Assembly (NCBI GenBank): GCA_001556125.1
Contig: LSIG01000004.1
Location: 1 to 64,000 of the forward strand
DNA: 64,000 nucleotides
Origin: Rhizobiales bacterium CCH10-E5
GTDB taxonomy: Bacteria; Pseudomonadota; Alphaproteobacteria; Rhizobiales; Beijerinckiaceae
Direction: 5' to 3'
Each line of letters starts with the position of its first letter. Within the stretch, counting starts at the first letter, position 1. Below the pieces are notes generated by a model. The model was not told the origin of the DNA, made no database searches, and saw nothing but the letters and a program-made list of their open reading frames with translations. The translations under genes and the position numbers were made by a program. Below are positions 61,717-64,000 of the stretch, piece after piece.

Positions 61717-61745
61717 TTGACTCGGCGCAGTCTAACGACTAACGA
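61717..61745 (+). promoter_or_regulatory. Candidate promoter for rpsM-rpsK-rpoA
   Basis: TTGACT (61717-61722), 17 nt, then TAACGA (61740-61745) in the adk-rpsM gap, about 175 nt before rpsM. It would give an independent alpha-operon transcript. This was identified by eye only. Confidence 0.4.
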
Positions 61746-61919
61746 CCCGACTTCCGGTTTCATGACAGCGATGCCGTTACCTTCGCGAGAAGGGGCGACG
61801 TCGCATTCCCGCATGGGACGGGTTCAACGCTTCGCAGGGGCCGGCCTCCACCGGCGCGAGGCATCTTTAAACCGCTGGCGCGCCACTGGGCGTTTGCCGG
61901 CCGACATGGAGAGACGATC

Positions 61920-62288
61920 ATGGCTCGTATCGCGGGCGTCAACATTCCGACCAACAAGCGCGTCGTCATCGGCCTGCAGTACATTCACGGCATTGGCGCG
62001 GCCAAGGCCCAGGAGATCTGCGACAAGGTCGGCATCGTCGCCGAGCGCCGCGTCAACCAGCTGACCGACGCCGAGGTCCTGCAGATCCGCGAGACGATCG
62101 ACCGCGACTATCTCGTCGAGGGCGACCTGCGCCGCGAGGTCTCGATGAACATCAAGCGCCTGATGGATCTGGGCTGCTATCGCGGCCTGCGCCATCGCCG
62201 CTCGCTGCCGGTCCGCGGCCAGCGCACCCACACCAACGCCCGCACCCGCAAGGGCAAGGCGAAGCCGATCGCCGGCAAGAAGAAGTGA
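61920..62288 (+). CDS. rpsM: 30S ribosomal protein S13
   Basis: 122-residue S13 of the 30S head, which contacts L5 and the P-site tRNA with its basic tail. [20 protein letters not shown] and [20 protein letters not shown] are diagnostic. rpmJ is not found between secY/adk and this gene, as is normal for alphaproteobacteria. Confidence 0.99.
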   Translation: MARIAGVNIPTNKRVVIGLQYIHGIGAAKAQEICDKVGIVAERRVNQLTDAEVLQIRETIDRDYLVEGDLRREVSMNIKRLMDLGCYRGLRHRRSLPVRGQRTHTNARTRKGKAKPIAGKKK

Positions 62289-62293
62289 TTTCG

Positions 62294-62315
62294 GCGGGCC
62301 GGTTTTCCGGCCCGC
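62294..62315 (+). terminator. Hairpin between rpsM and rpsK
   Basis: Perfect 9-bp stem GCGGGCCGG / CCGGCCCGC with a TTTT loop, 5 nt after rpsM. No T-run follows, so it is probably a message-stability element rather than a full terminator. Confidence 0.4.
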
Positions 62316-62403
62316 TACTTTGCGCCGCCTGACCCCAGCGGGGACGGGCGGCATCCCCAGCGCCTGGCATCACGGGCGCGCCTGAAGGACAAGAGAAAAG
62401 ACC

Positions 62404-62793
62404 ATGGCCAAGGAAGCCCAGCGCGTTCGTCGCCGCGAGCGCAAGAACATCGTCTCCGGCGTCGCCCATGTGAACGCCTCGTTCAACAACACCATGATCA
62501 CCATCACCGACGCGCAGGGCAACACGATCTCCTGGTCGTCGGCCGGCACGATGGGCTTCAAGGGCTCGCGCAAGTCGACCCCCTACGCCGCGCAGGTCGC
62601 CGCCGAGGACGCGGCCCGCAAGGCCGCCGAGCATGGCATGCGCACCCTCGAGGTCGAGGTCACCGGTCCGGGGTCCGGCCGTGAATCGGCGCTCCGCGCG
62701 CTGCAGGCTGCCGGCTTCACCGTGACCTCGATCCGCGACGTGACGCCGATCCCGCATAACGGCTGCCGTCCGCGCAAGCGTCGTCGCGTCTGA
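62404..62793 (+). CDS. rpsK: 30S ribosomal protein S11
   Basis: 129-residue S11 of the platform. [20 protein letters not shown] and the C-terminal [15 protein letters not shown] are typical. It is 88 nt before the rpoA start. Confidence 0.99.
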   Translation: MAKEAQRVRRRERKNIVSGVAHVNASFNNTMITITDAQGNTISWSSAGTMGFKGSRKSTPYAAQVAAEDAARKAAEHGMRTLEVEVTGPGSGRESALRALQAAGFTVTSIRDVTPIPHNGCRPRKRRRV

Positions 62794-62881
62794 CGCGCGT
62801 GCTTCGAGGCGCCCGCACCGGCGGGCGCCTGTCCGGGGCGGCCCGCCGCCGCCATTGAATTCAAGCACCAGGAGTGCGGTC

Positions 62882-63898
62882 GTGATCAGCAAGAACTGGC
62901 AGGATCTGTCAAAGCCCAACAAGCTCGAAATCAAGGTCGGCGACGATCCGAAGCGTCAGGCCACCGTCATCGCGCGTCCGCTGGAGCGCGGTTTCGGCAT
63001 GACGCTCGGCAACGCGCTGCGTCGCGTGCTGCTCTCCTCGCTGCAGGGCGCGGCCGTCACCGCTGTGCAGATCGACGGCGTGCTGCACGAGTTCTCCTCG
63101 ATCCCCGGCGTGCGTGAGGACGTGACCGACATCGTCCTCAACATCAAGGCGATCGCGGTCAAGATGCAGGGCGAGGGCCCCAAGCGCATGACCCTGCGCA
63201 AGACCGGCCCGGGCATCGTCACCGCCGGCGACATCAACACCGTCGGCGACGTCTCGATCCTGAACCCCGACCTCGTGCTCTGCACGCTGGACGAGGGCTC
63301 CGAGATCCGCATGGAGTTCACGGTCAACACCGGCAAGGGCTATGTCCCCTCCGAGCAGAACCGCCCCGAGGACGCGCCGATCGGCCTGATCCCGGTCGAC
63401 AGCCTGTACTCGCCGGTGAAGAAGGTCTCCTACCGCGTCGAGAACACCCGCGAGGGCCAGAACCTCGACCGCGACATGCTGACCCTGAACATCGAGACCA
63501 ATGGCTCGGTGACGCCCGAGGACGCGCTGGCGCTGGCCGCCCGCATCCTGCAGGACCAGCTCGCCGTCTTCATCACCTTCGAGGAGCCGCGCAAGGAAGA
63601 GGCCGTCTCGACCGCGCCGCAGCTGCCCTTCAACCCGGCGCTGCTCAAGAAGGTCGACGAGCTGGAGCTCTCGGTTCGTTCGGCGAACTGCCTGAAGAAC
63701 GACAACATCGTCTATATCGGCGACCTGATCCAGAAGTCGGAGGGCGAGATGCTGCGCACCCCGAACTTCGGCCGCAAGTCGCTGAACGAGATCAAGGAAG
63801 TGCTCGCCACCATGGGCCTCCACCTCGGCATGGACGTCACCGGCTGGCCGCCGGAGAACATCGAAGAGCTGGCGAAGCGCTTCGAGGAGCACTACTGA
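62882..63898 (+). CDS. rpoA: DNA-directed RNA polymerase alpha subunit
   Basis: 338-residue alpha subunit. The N-terminal assembly domain has [20 protein letters not shown] (about 33-52). The C-terminal DNA-binding domain (about 255-330) has [20 protein letters not shown] and the [17 protein letters not shown] helix. The GTG start at 62882 fits the class-typical MISKNWQDL and has AGGAG upstream. The 102 nt after it hold a GGGGC...GCCCC hairpin; rplQ is expected next. Confidence 0.99.
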   Translation: MISKNWQDLSKPNKLEIKVGDDPKRQATVIARPLERGFGMTLGNALRRVLLSSLQGAAVTAVQIDGVLHEFSSIPGVREDVTDIVLNIKAIAVKMQGEGPKRMTLRKTGPGIVTAGDINTVGDVSILNPDLVLCTLDEGSEIRMEFTVNTGKGYVPSEQNRPEDAPIGLIPVDSLYSPVKKVSYRVENTREGQNLDRDMLTLNIETNGSVTPEDALALAARILQDQLAVFITFEEPRKEEAVSTAPQLPFNPALLKKVDELELSVRSANCLKNDNIVYIGDLIQKSEGEMLRTPNFGRKSLNEIKEVLATMGLHLGMDVTGWPPENIEELAKRFEEHY

Positions 63899-64000
63899 TC
63901 CCGGTGCGGGGCTCTCGCGCCCCACGCTTTCCCGCACGCAGCATGAGCTGCGGAGCATAAAGAACGGCCGTACCGTGGCACGGCGGCCGTAACATCGAAG

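Overview
The window is a high-GC chromosomal segment from an alphaproteobacterium, most likely of the order Hyphomicrobiales (Rhizobiales). The evidence is the strong GC bias at third codon positions, the fused str-S10-spc-alpha ribosomal arrangement with no rpmJ between secY/adk and rpsM, two identical EF-Tu genes flanking the rif/str region, and short dispersed palindromes of the kind common in rhizobial genomes. A Bosea-like genus is possible but cannot be shown from this sequence alone.

Region 1 (1-19.4 kb) is a type VI secretion system (T6SS) island. On the minus strand lie the start of tssL (cut by the window edge), tssK, an FHA-domain tagH, a small hypothetical gene and vgrG. On the plus strand lie a PAAR tip gene and a RidA-family gene, then an OmpA-like gene, tssA, tssB, tssC, hcp, tssE, tssF, tssG, tssH/clpV and a candidate effector. 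The effector candidate combines an N-terminal Gly-rich hydrophobic region, a cysteine-peptidase-like Cys/His/Asp arrangement and a C-terminal peptidoglycan-binding repeat. tssM and tssJ are not seen; tssM would be expected beyond the left edge. Baseplate, sheath, tube, spike and recycling ATPase are all present, so the locus looks functional. The exception is the extreme left end, where a perfect 40-bp inverted repeat folds back inside tssL.

Region 2 (19.5-29.1 kb) holds housekeeping and accessory genes: an M23 peptidase, glpD, a UDP-sugar dehydrogenase, pncB and a three-gene TRAP transporter resembling the mannitol/chloroaromatic (FcbT-like) class.

Region 3 (29.2-64 kb) is the core gene-expression superlocus: tuf, tRNA-Trp(CCA), secE, nusG, an unexpected methyl-accepting chemotaxis protein gene, rplKA, rplJL, rpoBC, rpsL, rpsG, fusA, a second tuf, the complete S10 and spc clusters through secY and adk, then rpsM, rpsK and rpoA. 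rplQ should follow just outside. Candidate promoters, two rho-independent terminators (after tuf1 and rpoC), a 536-nt rplJ leader and several strong intergenic hairpins are annotated. The most interesting items are the T6SS effector candidate, the left-edge palindrome, the duplicated C-terminal module of TssA, the chemotaxis gene between nusG and rplK, and a dispersed palindrome between rpsQ and rplN.
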